The translations under genes were made by a program, and so were the position numbers. From assembly GCA_004762155.1 (NCBI GenBank), contig SIHP01000001.1, positions 124,001 through 188,000 on the forward strand: 64,000 bases of DNA, read 5' to 3'. The stretch is from Flavobacteriaceae bacterium. GTDB lineage: Bacteria > Bacteroidota > Bacteroidia > Flavobacteriales > Flavobacteriaceae. Positions 45,673 through 52,803 of this stretch are shown one piece after another (positions within the stretch are counted from its first letter, which is position 1; every line of letters begins with the position of its first letter). Under the pieces are notes generated by a model. The model ran no database searches. It was not told the DNA's origin and saw nothing but the letters and a program-made list of their open reading frames with translations.

Positions 45673-46641
45673 ATGAAAAAAACTATAATAGAATCAACCT
45701 TTTTAGGCTTAACCATTGGAGATGCATTAGGTGTTCCTGTAGAGTTTCAAGACAGAAAACACTTAAAAAACTTCCCAGTCATGGGAATGAGAGAATTTGG
45801 AAGTCATAATCAACCTATGGGAACTTGGAGTGATGATAGTTCATTAACTTTCTGTTTAGCTGAAAGCTTATGTAAAAAATATGATGTAAATGATATTGCC
45901 AAAAACTTTGCAAAATGGTATTCAGAAATATTATGGACACCACATGGTAAAGTATTTGACATTGGTATTGCTACCAATCAAGCAATCACTGATTTTATAA
46001 AAGGTACTCCAGCTCTTTTAGCAGGAAATAAAGGTGAATTTGATAATGGAAATGGTTCTTTAATGAGAATTAGCCCTATTGCTTTTTATATAAAAAACAT
46101 GCCTATTGAAAAACGTTTTGATATTATAAAAGATGTTTCTTCTATTACTCATGGACATATAAGGTCGGTAATAAGTTGTTTTATTTATGTGGAATATATG
46201 TTAGATTTAATGGTTAATACCGATAAACATAATGCATATGCTAAAATGCAAAAGCGTGTCAATGATTTTTTAAATATGAACCCTATTTGTTCTCAAAGTG
46301 AGATTGATAAATTTCATCGAATTTTAGAAAATCCAATTAACAATTATGTTATTGAACCTGTTTATTCACTTAAAGAAAAAGAGATAAGTAGTTCAGGGTA
46401 TGTTTTAAATACACTAGAAGCTAGTTTATGGTGTTTTTTAAATACTGATAATTATAAAGACACGGTTTTAAAAGCAGTTAACCTTGGGGGTGATACCGAT
46501 ACAACTGCATGTGTTGTTGGTGCTTTGGCAGGCTTACATTATGGCAAGGAAAATATTCCTAATGACTGGATAGAAAAGCTAGTGAAAAAGGATGACATTA
46601 TTAATTTAAGTCGAAAGCTTTCTGAAAGGTTAAACTGCTAA
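45673..46641 (+). CDS. ADP-ribosylglycohydrolase (DraG/ARH family)
   Basis: 322 residues from the ATG at 45673; the longer frame from 45565 begins in a palindromic repeat and is rejected. Metal-site motifs are GLTIGDALGVPVEF, WSDDSSLTFCLAESL, DNGNGSLMRISPIAFY and NLGGDTDTTACVVGALAG, the ARH/DraG set binding two Mg ions. The family removes mono-ADP-ribose from proteins or nucleic acids, or hydrolyses related ADP-ribose compounds. Its 3' end runs directly into a macrodomain remnant in another frame. Confidence 0.92.
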   Translation: MKKTIIESTFLGLTIGDALGVPVEFQDRKHLKNFPVMGMREFGSHNQPMGTWSDDSSLTFCLAESLCKKYDVNDIAKNFAKWYSEILWTPHGKVFDIGIATNQAITDFIKGTPALLAGNKGEFDNGNGSLMRISPIAFYIKNMPIEKRFDIIKDVSSITHGHIRSVISCFIYVEYMLDLMVNTDKHNAYAKMQKRVNDFLNMNPICSQSEIDKFHRILENPINNYVIEPVYSLKEKEISSSGYVLNTLEASLWCFLNTDNYKDTVLKAVNLGGDTDTTACVVGALAGLHYGKENIPNDWIEKLVKKDDIINLSRKLSERLNC

Positions 46642-46841
46642 AATTCTTAAGGTATAATGCTATTGAAACAGGGTTAAGAAAAGTAAAAGAAAAAGAAAAA
46701 GCAAACAAATTAAATGCTTCGGTACATATGCCAAGAATTGGTTGTGGACTAGCAGGTGGAAAATGGGAAGTAATTGAACCATTAATCGACAAAACATTAA
46801 TAAAAAATCATATAATAACTACAGTTTACGATTTTGGTTAA
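46638..46841 (+). pseudogene. C-terminal remnant of an ALC1/TARG1-like macrodomain (Appr-1''-p phosphatase type)
   Basis: In the frame ending TAA at 46839-46841 the sequence reads LRYNAIETGLRKVKEKEKAN, LNASVHMPRIGCGLAGGKWE and VIEPLIDKTL to VYDFG, the last 65 or so residues of an ADP-ribose 1''-phosphate/TARG1-type macrodomain; MPRIGCGLAGGKWE is the diagnostic segment. The N-terminal two-thirds is absent, with the ADP-ribosylglycohydrolase stop codon overlapping the junction. It cannot make a functional domain and probably marks a deletion or recombination next to the ARH gene. Confidence 0.82.
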
Positions 46842-46846
46842 AAAAC

Positions 46847-46952
46847 GTCATTCCGAACATAGAGAAACGGAGTGAAGGAACCTGTTTATTAATAGGTTCT
46901 TTTTCAAATTGAAGTTCTTCAATTAAAAGATTGCTTCGTGCATCGCAATGAC
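46847..46952. repeat. GTCATT...AATGAC palindromic (REP-like) element, copy 3
   Basis: Ends are GTCATTCCGA and TCGCAATGAC (inverted, one mismatch). Inner arms include GAAGGAACCTGT and AAGATTGCTTCG. It starts 5 bp after the macrodomain remnant and ends 15 bp before kptA. Confidence 0.78.
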
Positions 46953-46967
46953 AAAAAAACATAAAAA

Positions 46968-47519
46968 ATGAACGAAAAAGAAATAAAAATAATCAGTAAG
47001 TTTTTAAGTTTAATACTTAGACACAATCCTGAAAAAATTAACCTAACCTTAGATGAAAATGGTTGGGTAGATGTAGAAGAACTTATAAAAAAAGCCAACA
47101 AAAAAGTTCGCTTTTCTATGGAAGAGTTAGAACACGTTGTAGCAACCAATAATAAAAAACGTTTTTCTTTTAATGATGATAAAACAAAGATTAGAGCCAA
47201 TCAAGGACATTCTTTAAAAAACATCAATTTAGAATTTGAAAATACATCACCACCTGATTTTCTATATCATGGAACGGTAGCAAAATTTATGGATGCGATT
47301 CGGGAAACTGGTTTACAAAAAATGAGCAGACAACATGTACATTTAAGTAAAGACTTGGAAACCTCTATAAAGGTAGGAAGCAGAAGAGGAAAACCAATTA
47401 TTTTAAGCGTGCGTGCTGGAGATATGTATAAAAAAGGATACGAATTTTATTGTTCAGCAAATGGTGTTTGGCTAACCGATGCTGTACCATCAGAATTTAT
47501 TGATTTTAAAAACGAATAG
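46968..47519 (+). CDS. kptA: RNA 2'-phosphotransferase KptA/Tpt1
   Basis: 183 residues. The N-terminal winged-helix-like domain has SKFLSLILRHNPEKINLTLDENGWVDVEEL; the ART-like C-terminal domain has LYHGTVAKFMDAI, RQHVHLSKD and VGSRRGKPIILSV, preserving the Arg-His-Arg-Arg catalytic residues. The enzyme transfers an RNA 2'-phosphate to NAD+, releasing nicotinamide and ADP-ribose 1'',2''-cyclic phosphate. It opens a tight downstream block whose genes are 3 bp apart or little more, and it was probably once preceded by the now truncated ADP-ribose 1''-phosphatase-like gene. Confidence 0.95.
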   Translation: MNEKEIKIISKFLSLILRHNPEKINLTLDENGWVDVEELIKKANKKVRFSMEELEHVVATNNKKRFSFNDDKTKIRANQGHSLKNINLEFENTSPPDFLYHGTVAKFMDAIRETGLQKMSRQHVHLSKDLETSIKVGSRRGKPIILSVRAGDMYKKGYEFYCSANGVWLTDAVPSEFIDFKNE

Positions 47520-47522
47520 AAT

Positions 47523-48071
47523 ATGGAAAAAATTGAATTACATGAAAACGTATTTTTTATTAAAAACTTTCTGACTTCTAACGAATGTAAAAACCATATT
47601 AGTTTTGGAAATGATAAAGGTTTTGAGGAGGCTAAAATCGGTATTGAAGGAAAGCAAATAATGAATAAAGGGATTAGAAATAACGAACGCTTATTATTTA
47701 CAGATTTAGAATTAGCTGAAACATTATGGGAACGTATAAAAGACTTAGTTCCAGAAAAAATGGAAGACTATAAAGTTACTGGCTTAAATGAGATGTTCCG
47801 AATTTATAAGTACACCAAAGGACAACGTTTTAAAATGCACAGAGACGGAAGCTACCAAAGAAATAAAAAAGAACGTAGTTTCTTCTCTTTTATCATCTAT
47901 TTAAATGATGATTTTGAAGGTGGTGAAACTGATTTCAGGAAACTATTTTCTATAAAACCAGAAGAAGGTTCGGCATTACTATTTCATCATCCGTATCATC
48001 ATGAAGGAAAAGAAATTTTATTAGGAACAAAATATGTATTGAGAACGGATATTATGTATAATAAAGAATAA
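47523..48071 (+). CDS. 2-oxoglutarate/Fe(II)-dependent oxygenase (prolyl 4-hydroxylase-like)
   Basis: 182 residues. A double-stranded beta-helix core carries the HxD iron ligands in FKMHRDGSY, a distal His in HHPYHHEGKEI and the 2-oxoglutarate Arg in YVLRTDIMY; FIIYLNDDFEGGETDF is the P4H-like central motif. The substrate is unknown. Such oxygenases recur in bacterial NAD/ADP-ribose operons, where a modified base, protein or ADP-ribose adduct is a possible target. It lies 3 bp after kptA and 3 bp before the macro-like gene. Confidence 0.9.
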   Translation: MEKIELHENVFFIKNFLTSNECKNHISFGNDKGFEEAKIGIEGKQIMNKGIRNNERLLFTDLELAETLWERIKDLVPEKMEDYKVTGLNEMFRIYKYTKGQRFKMHRDGSYQRNKKERSFFSFIIYLNDDFEGGETDFRKLFSIKPEEGSALLFHHPYHHEGKEILLGTKYVLRTDIMYNKE

Positions 48072-48074
48072 AAA

Positions 48075-48677
48075 ATGTTACAAATTAAATTAGTTTACAA
48101 AGAAGAAGACCTTGGTAAAGCCTGGAGAGAACATTTTAATGAATATGAAAACATTGAAATTATTCATGCTGATATACTAAAAGTGAATTGCGATGCCATT
48201 ATAAGTCCTGCGAACTCATTTGGTTTTATGGATGGAGGTTTAGATATACATATTTCTGAAACTTTAGGTTGGCATATTCAAGACGAATTGCAGTCACGAA
48301 TTTCTAAATTAGAAGAAAGAGAGCTTTTAATTGGTAAAGCAATGATAATTCCAACCAAAAACAGAGAAATTCCATATTTAATATCAGCTCCTACAATGCG
48401 AGTACCAATGAGTTTTAATATTGCTACCTCTATAAACGCATATTTGGCCATGAAAGCTATTTTAATTTCAGCAAAAAATCACGAAGCAATACAAACCATT
48501 GCAATTCCTGGTTTATGTACAGGGTGTGGAAGAATGCCTTTTCATATTGCAGCCAATCAAATGTTTTTAGCCTATGATGAAGTTATTTTAGGAAATCATA
48601 AAGATTATAAAAGCTTTGGAGATACTCAGAAATTCCAATACAGATTAAACGAAAAAGGACTTATTTGGGATTATTAA
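48075..48677 (+). CDS. Macrodomain-like protein, paralogue A
   Basis: 200 residues. NIEIIHADILKVNCDAIISPANSFGFMDGGLDIHISETLG is the macrodomain ADP-ribose-binding start (D-A-I-x-x-x-A-N-S), and IAIPGLCTGCGRMPFHIAANQMFLAYDEV is the distal loop-helix. The SPANSFGFMDGG form differs from classical NAANxxLxGGGG, marking a separate subfamily. It could be an ADP-ribose hydrolase or reader. A close paralogue lies immediately downstream. Confidence 0.86.
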   Translation: MLQIKLVYKEEDLGKAWREHFNEYENIEIIHADILKVNCDAIISPANSFGFMDGGLDIHISETLGWHIQDELQSRISKLEERELLIGKAMIIPTKNREIPYLISAPTMRVPMSFNIATSINAYLAMKAILISAKNHEAIQTIAIPGLCTGCGRMPFHIAANQMFLAYDEVILGNHKDYKSFGDTQKFQYRLNEKGLIWDY

Positions 48678-48732
48678 ATATTCTGAAATTTGACAAAAAA
48701 ACAAAACTTAACTAAAAAATAAATTAAAATAT

Positions 48733-49365
48733 ATGACTATAAATCTTATCGATATTAATCCTAAACTAGTTCAAGCTTGGAAACAAGTTTTTAAAAATGT
48801 AGAAAACGTAATAGTCACAAACGATTCTATTTTCAATAAACCTTGCGACGCGATTATAAGTCCTGCAAACAGTTTTGGTTACATGAACGGCGGACTTGAT
48901 TTTACAATTTCTAAAAATTTAGGATGGCATATTGAGAAAAGATTACAAGAACAAATAAGGAATGATTTTTATGGGGAATTATTAGTAGGACAGGCAACTA
49001 TTGTAGAAACTTCCCATAAAGATTTCCCGTACCTAATTTCTGCACCCACAATGCGAACTCCAATGTCTATTTTAAGATCTCCCAATGTATACCTAGCAAT
49101 GAAAGCTATACTTACCTTAATTAAACACGGAAAATTCTCAGATGGAACTCCTATTATAAATAAAGTAAAAGAAGTTGCTATTCCTGGTCTTGGAGCAGGA
49201 ATTGGCAGCGTACCTCCAATGGTGTGTGCAAGACAAATGAGAATTGCTTGGGAAGATGTTATAAATGAAAAACATAAAACCATAAAAGATTGGAATGAAT
49301 TGCGCTCAAACTATGCCTATTTCTTTACCCATGATGAAAGAGATCTAAAATATGACATCCCATAA
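48733..49365 (+). CDS. Macrodomain-like protein, paralogue B
   Basis: 210 residues. It parallels paralogue A throughout: VTNDSIFNKPCDAIISPANSFGYMNGGLDFTISKNLGWHIEKRLQ, LISAPTMRTPMSI, VAIPGLGAGIGSVPPMVCARQMRIAWEDV. It differs by an insertion near TLIKHGKFSDGTPIINKV and in the distal loop (GAGIGS against CTGCGR), so substrate range may have split after duplication. It sits between paralogue A and the sirtuin. Confidence 0.86.
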   Translation: MTINLIDINPKLVQAWKQVFKNVENVIVTNDSIFNKPCDAIISPANSFGYMNGGLDFTISKNLGWHIEKRLQEQIRNDFYGELLVGQATIVETSHKDFPYLISAPTMRTPMSILRSPNVYLAMKAILTLIKHGKFSDGTPIINKVKEVAIPGLGAGIGSVPPMVCARQMRIAWEDVINEKHKTIKDWNELRSNYAYFFTHDERDLKYDIP

Positions 49366-49411
49366 ATTATTTTGATAACCTAAAAAACTATCAATTTTAA
49401 ACAAAAAATGC

Positions 49412-50224
49412 ATGAAAGAACTAAAATCAATCATAGAAGAAATAAATAAGAAAAAGACAAAAAACAACATTACTTTTCTTACTGGAGCTGGAATATCTTC
49501 CGCAAGTGGAATTCCTACTTACAGAGGTAGTGATGGTATTTGGATAAAAGGTACTAAACATTACAAACCAGAATCTTTTGGAACTTTTGAACATTTTTGT
49601 AAAAATGCGGATCAAGTTTGGCAATACACTTTTTTTAGAAAAAAAATGTTTTCAGAAGCCTTTCCGAATGAATCACATATAAAGTTAGTAAGTATAGAAA
49701 ATCAATTAAAAAACAAATTTAATTTAATAACTCAAAATATAGACAATCTGCATCAAAGAGCTGGAAGTAAAAATGTGTATGAAATTCACGGAAATCTAAG
49801 AGAAATGAGATGTTCTAAAGAATGTAGTAAAGAGGTATATAAAATTCCATCAGAAATAACATTAAAAGAAATAGATGAAGATTTAAGTTACGATGAAAAA
49901 GAGTTATTAAAATGTCCAAAATGTAACGAGGATACAAGACCTAATATTTTATGGTTTGACGAATATTACAACGAAAGAAATTTCAAATTAGATACAACAC
50001 TTAAAATAGCTAAAAACTCTGGATTAATAGTAATTCTTGGTAGTTCAGGAGCGACCAACCTCCCTAATAGATTAGTAGAACAAACTATTAAGTACGGAGG
50101 TTATGTTATTGATGTTAATTTAGAGGATAATCTTTTTACTAAAAACTTTAAAGATAAAAAACACTTTTATAAATATAGAGGCACAATTTTAAACTTTTTA
50201 AAAGAATTTGAAGCTGTAATTTAA
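49412..50224 (+). CDS. SIR2 family NAD-dependent deacylase (sirtuin)
   Basis: 270 residues. NAD-binding GAGISSASGIPTYRGSDGIW, TQNIDNLHQRAGS, catalytic His in VYEIHGNLREMRC, zinc cysteines in CSKEC and CPKC, and VILGSSGATNLPNRLVEQ make a complete sirtuin. It consumes NAD+ and releases nicotinamide and O-acetyl-ADP-ribose, the substrate of classical macrodomain deacetylases. This fits the macrodomain-rich neighbourhood. It could instead act as an ADP-ribosyltransferase, as some microbial sirtuins do. Confidence 0.94.
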   Translation: MKELKSIIEEINKKKTKNNITFLTGAGISSASGIPTYRGSDGIWIKGTKHYKPESFGTFEHFCKNADQVWQYTFFRKKMFSEAFPNESHIKLVSIENQLKNKFNLITQNIDNLHQRAGSKNVYEIHGNLREMRCSKECSKEVYKIPSEITLKEIDEDLSYDEKELLKCPKCNEDTRPNILWFDEYYNERNFKLDTTLKIAKNSGLIVILGSSGATNLPNRLVEQTIKYGGYVIDVNLEDNLFTKNFKDKKHFYKYRGTILNFLKEFEAVI

Positions 50225-50235
50225 ATACTCTCAAT

Positions 50236-50460
50236 ATGGAAAAGAAAACATCTCTTTTACTAGAAAAACTAGCAGAATTAGAACATATACAATAGATGAA
50301 TTGGACTAAAAATGTAATGGAAAACGATAAACTGTCTAGAACAACTACAAGAAGATGGAAAAGTTATTGCGTTCCTTATAATGATTTACCTGAGGAAGTA
50401 AAAGAACTAGATAGAAGTTATGCCCGAAAAGTTTTAGACCTTTTAAAATTAGAAAAATGA
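50236..50460 (+). pseudogene. Small RyR-domain-like ORF with in-frame amber codon
   Basis: The frame reads LLLEKLAELEHIQ, then TAG (50293-50295), then MNWTKNVMEN and SYCVPYNDLPEEVKELDRSY, ending TGA at 50458. A Trp at the stop would restore EHIQWMNW, so a TGG to TAG change is likely. The closing VPYxxLPEExKELDR pattern resembles RyR-type domains. ATG at 50296 directly after the stop could restart translation to give 54 residues. Its TGA overlaps the next ATG (ATGA), so the downstream coupling has been kept. Confidence 0.65.
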
Positions 50461-50993
50461 AATACACAATTAACAACATACAAAACACCGGTAAAACAAT
50501 AAAGTTTGTTTTTTTCTGGGGACACCAACCAAGTAAAGACGGAAGCATTACTAAAAGTTGTTTCAGTCAATGGTGGATCGCTTCATTTGATATTGATGGT
50601 ATCACCTATAAAACTGCCGAACATTATATGATGGCAGAAAAAGCACGTTTGTTTAACAACGAAGAAATCCGACAAAAAATCATTGATTGTAAATCACCTG
50701 CTGCTGCTAAAAAACTAGGAAGACAGGTTGAAAATTTCAATCAAGAAGTTTGGTATCAACATCGATATGAAATCGTGAAGAAAGCTAATTTTCATAAGTT
50801 TTCTCAGAATCCAGCACTTAAACATTTTTTACTACAAACTAAAAAAAGAGTTTTAGTTGAAGCAAGTCCTGTTGATCCTATTTGGGGAATAGGAATGGCT
50901 GAAGATCATGACAATGCTCATAATCCAAAAAAATGGAGAGGCAAAAACTTATTGGGTTTTGCACTAATGGAAGTTAGAGATGAATTGATTTAG
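50457..50993 (+). CDS. NADAR family protein (YbiA-like)
   Basis: 178 residues. VFFWGHQPSKDGSITKSCFSQWW, YKTAEHYMMAEKARLF, SPAAAKKLGRQVENFNQEVWYQHRYEIV and VLVEASPVDPIWGIGMAEDHDNAHNPKKWRGKNLLGFALMEVRD are the full NADAR signature. NADAR proteins are linked to NAD-derived metabolites and some remove ADP-ribose from guanine in DNA. Its ATG overlaps the stop of the small RyR-like ORF. A terminator follows 100 bp later, closing the eraser block. Confidence 0.94.
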   Translation: MKYTINNIQNTGKTIKFVFFWGHQPSKDGSITKSCFSQWWIASFDIDGITYKTAEHYMMAEKARLFNNEEIRQKIIDCKSPAAAKKLGRQVENFNQEVWYQHRYEIVKKANFHKFSQNPALKHFLLQTKKRVLVEASPVDPIWGIGMAEDHDNAHNPKKWRGKNLLGFALMEVRDELI

Positions 50994-51091
50994 ATGTATC
51001 AGCAAAACTATTTTATGAAGTAGTAACGAAAAAAAATTATATCAAAAACATTTCAATAACTTCTAAAATTCTTTTCTTTTAAATACAAAAA

Positions 51092-51118
51092 ACCTCAAAG
51101 CAATGCTTTGAGGCTTTC
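51092..51118 (+). terminator. Rho-independent terminator after the NADAR gene
   Basis: CCTCAAAGC and GCTTTGAGG form a 9-bp stem around AAT, followed by a short T-rich stretch. It separates the eraser block from nadV. Confidence 0.82.
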
Positions 51119-51161
51119 TATGTTATAACCACGCTCCTAGTTTTTTTAAATAAAAAAACAC

Positions 51162-51182
51162 TTTGCGTAAAATAAACGCAAA
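51162..51182 (+). promoter_or_regulatory. Candidate NrtR box, distal to nadV
   Basis: TTTGCGT-N7-ACGCAAA, a perfect inverted repeat. Its start is 53 bp from that of the proximal nadV box. Confidence 0.7.
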
Positions 51183-51210
51183 ATAATTTTGTAGTGTACT
51201 TTTTAGATAA

Positions 51211-51235
51211 TATATTTGTGTTATACTTACACAAA
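51211..51235 (+). promoter_or_regulatory. nadV promoter -7 box overlapped by a candidate NrtR box
   Basis: TATATTTG (51211-51218) is an exact -7 box; TTTGTGT-N7-ACACAAA (51215-51235) is a perfect inverted repeat sharing its TTTG. The leader to the ATG at 51265 is about 40 bp. Confidence 0.72.
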
Positions 51236-51264
51236 TAAGTGTAAATTATTAAAATTAAACATCT

Positions 51265-52716
51265 ATGAATCCATTATTATACACAGACGGTTATAAAGTA
51301 GACCACAGAAGACAATATCCTAACCAAACCACTTTAGTATACTCTAACTGGACTCCAAGAAAAAGTAGAATTAAAGGCATTGAAGAAGTTGTGTTTTTCG
51401 GATTACAATACTTCATCAAAAAATATATTATTGAAGATTTTCAACTAAATTTCTTCAACAAACCAAAAGAAGAAATCTGTAAAAAATATAGCAGACGAAT
51501 TAATAATTATTTAGGTGAAAACTCTGTAGGTATACAACATATAGCAGATTTACACGATTTAGGATACATTCCAATGGTTTTTAAAGCCTTACCAGAAGGA
51601 GTTTCAGTTCCAATTCGTGTACCAATGTTTACGATGTACAATACCTTACCTGAGTTTTTTTGGTTAACTAATTATTTTGAAACCTTAATTTCAACTACAG
51701 TTTGGTTGCCTTGTAACTCAGCAACGATTGCAAAACAGTATCGTTTAATTTTAGATAAATATGCAAACGAAACCTCATCAATACCAGAATTTGTAGACTG
51801 GCAAGGTCATGATTTTTCTATGCGAGGAATGGCGGGTTTAGAAGCTGCTATAATTAGTTCTGCCGGACATTTACTAAGTTTCACAGGAACTGATACGATT
51901 CCTACTATCGATTTTATGGAAACATATTATAATGCTAATTCAGATACCGATTTAATTGGTGGTTCTGTTGCCGCAACCGAACACTCAGTAATGTGTATGG
52001 GAACAAATGATGGAGAACAAGAAACGTTTAAACGATTAATTACTGAAGTATATCCAAACGGAATTGTATCAATTGTTTCAGATACTTGGGATTTATGGAA
52101 AGTACTAACCGAATATTTACCAAACCTAAAAGAAGAAGTCTTAGCACGAGATGGTAAAGTGGTCATTAGACCAGATAGTGGAGATCCTGCAGATATTATT
52201 TGCGGAAATCCAAATGGTAAAACTCCAGAAGAACAAAAAGGAGTTGTACAATTGCTTTGGGATACTTTTGGAGGAACAACCAATGAAAAAGGGTACAAAG
52301 AATTAAACAGCCATATCGGAGCTATTTATGGAGATAGTATTACCTTGGAAAGAGCAACCGATATTTGTGAACGTTTAAAACAAAACGGCTTTGCTTCTAC
52401 CAATGTAGTTCTAGGTATTGGCTCATTTACCTATCAATACAATACACGTGATACGTTTGGTTTTGCCATGAAAGCTACTTATGGTGAAGTTGCAGGCGAT
52501 GGAAGAGCTATTTTTAAAGATCCGATTACCGATGATGGAACAAAAAAATCTGCCAAAGGATTAATTAAAATAGAAAAAGAAAATGGTACTTATAAATTGG
52601 TCGATCAAGTTACTTGGGAACAAGAAAAACAAGGCGAATTAAAAGAAGTTTTTAGAGACGGTAAATTATTAATAGACGAAAAATTAAGTGATATCAGAGC
52701 TAGAATCAGACAATAA
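51265..52716 (+). CDS. nadV: Nicotinamide phosphoribosyltransferase (NadV/Nampt family)
   Basis: 483 residues, full length. NPLLYTDGYKVDHRRQYPNQTTLVYSNWTPRKSR, FVDWQGHDFSMRGMAGLEAAIISSAGHLLSFTGTDTIPTIDF and VVIRPDSGDPADIICG are the Nampt hallmarks. The family joins nicotinamide to PRPP to give NMN. The phage NARP1 enzyme Namat belongs to the same fold but transfers ADP-ribose from ADP-ribose pyrophosphate, giving NAD+ in one step; I cannot distinguish the two by eye. Two NrtR-like boxes precede it. A long palindromic terminator follows. Confidence 0.92.
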   Translation: MNPLLYTDGYKVDHRRQYPNQTTLVYSNWTPRKSRIKGIEEVVFFGLQYFIKKYIIEDFQLNFFNKPKEEICKKYSRRINNYLGENSVGIQHIADLHDLGYIPMVFKALPEGVSVPIRVPMFTMYNTLPEFFWLTNYFETLISTTVWLPCNSATIAKQYRLILDKYANETSSIPEFVDWQGHDFSMRGMAGLEAAIISSAGHLLSFTGTDTIPTIDFMETYYNANSDTDLIGGSVAATEHSVMCMGTNDGEQETFKRLITEVYPNGIVSIVSDTWDLWKVLTEYLPNLKEEVLARDGKVVIRPDSGDPADIICGNPNGKTPEEQKGVVQLLWDTFGGTTNEKGYKELNSHIGAIYGDSITLERATDICERLKQNGFASTNVVLGIGSFTYQYNTRDTFGFAMKATYGEVAGDGRAIFKDPITDDGTKKSAKGLIKIEKENGTYKLVDQVTWEQEKQGELKEVFRDGKLLIDEKLSDIRARIRQ

Positions 52717-52753
52717 TTTGGGCATTCTCAAAAGGTCGGGCTTTCCGCTATAT

Positions 52754-52803
52754 CTTTAAACATAAAAAAATCCTGACTAGTCAGGATTTTTTTATGTTTA
52801 AAG
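52754..52803. terminator. 50-bp perfect palindrome after nadV
   Basis: CTTTAAACATAAAAAAA, TCCTGACTAGTCAGGA and TTTTTTTATGTTTAAAG form a perfect palindrome centred on CTAG. The flanks GGGCTTTCCGCTATAT (from 52738) and GGATACCGCTTCTATCCC (to 52820) are themselves partly complementary, so the folded element may span about 85 bp. It can terminate in both directions. Confidence 0.85.

Noticed and set aside
41413..52716. Prophage carrying NAD genes (NadV and Prs occur in phages)
   Set aside because: No integrase, capsid, terminase or tail gene and no attachment repeats are visible; the regulator and sites look chromosomal. A remnant from transfer cannot be excluded.
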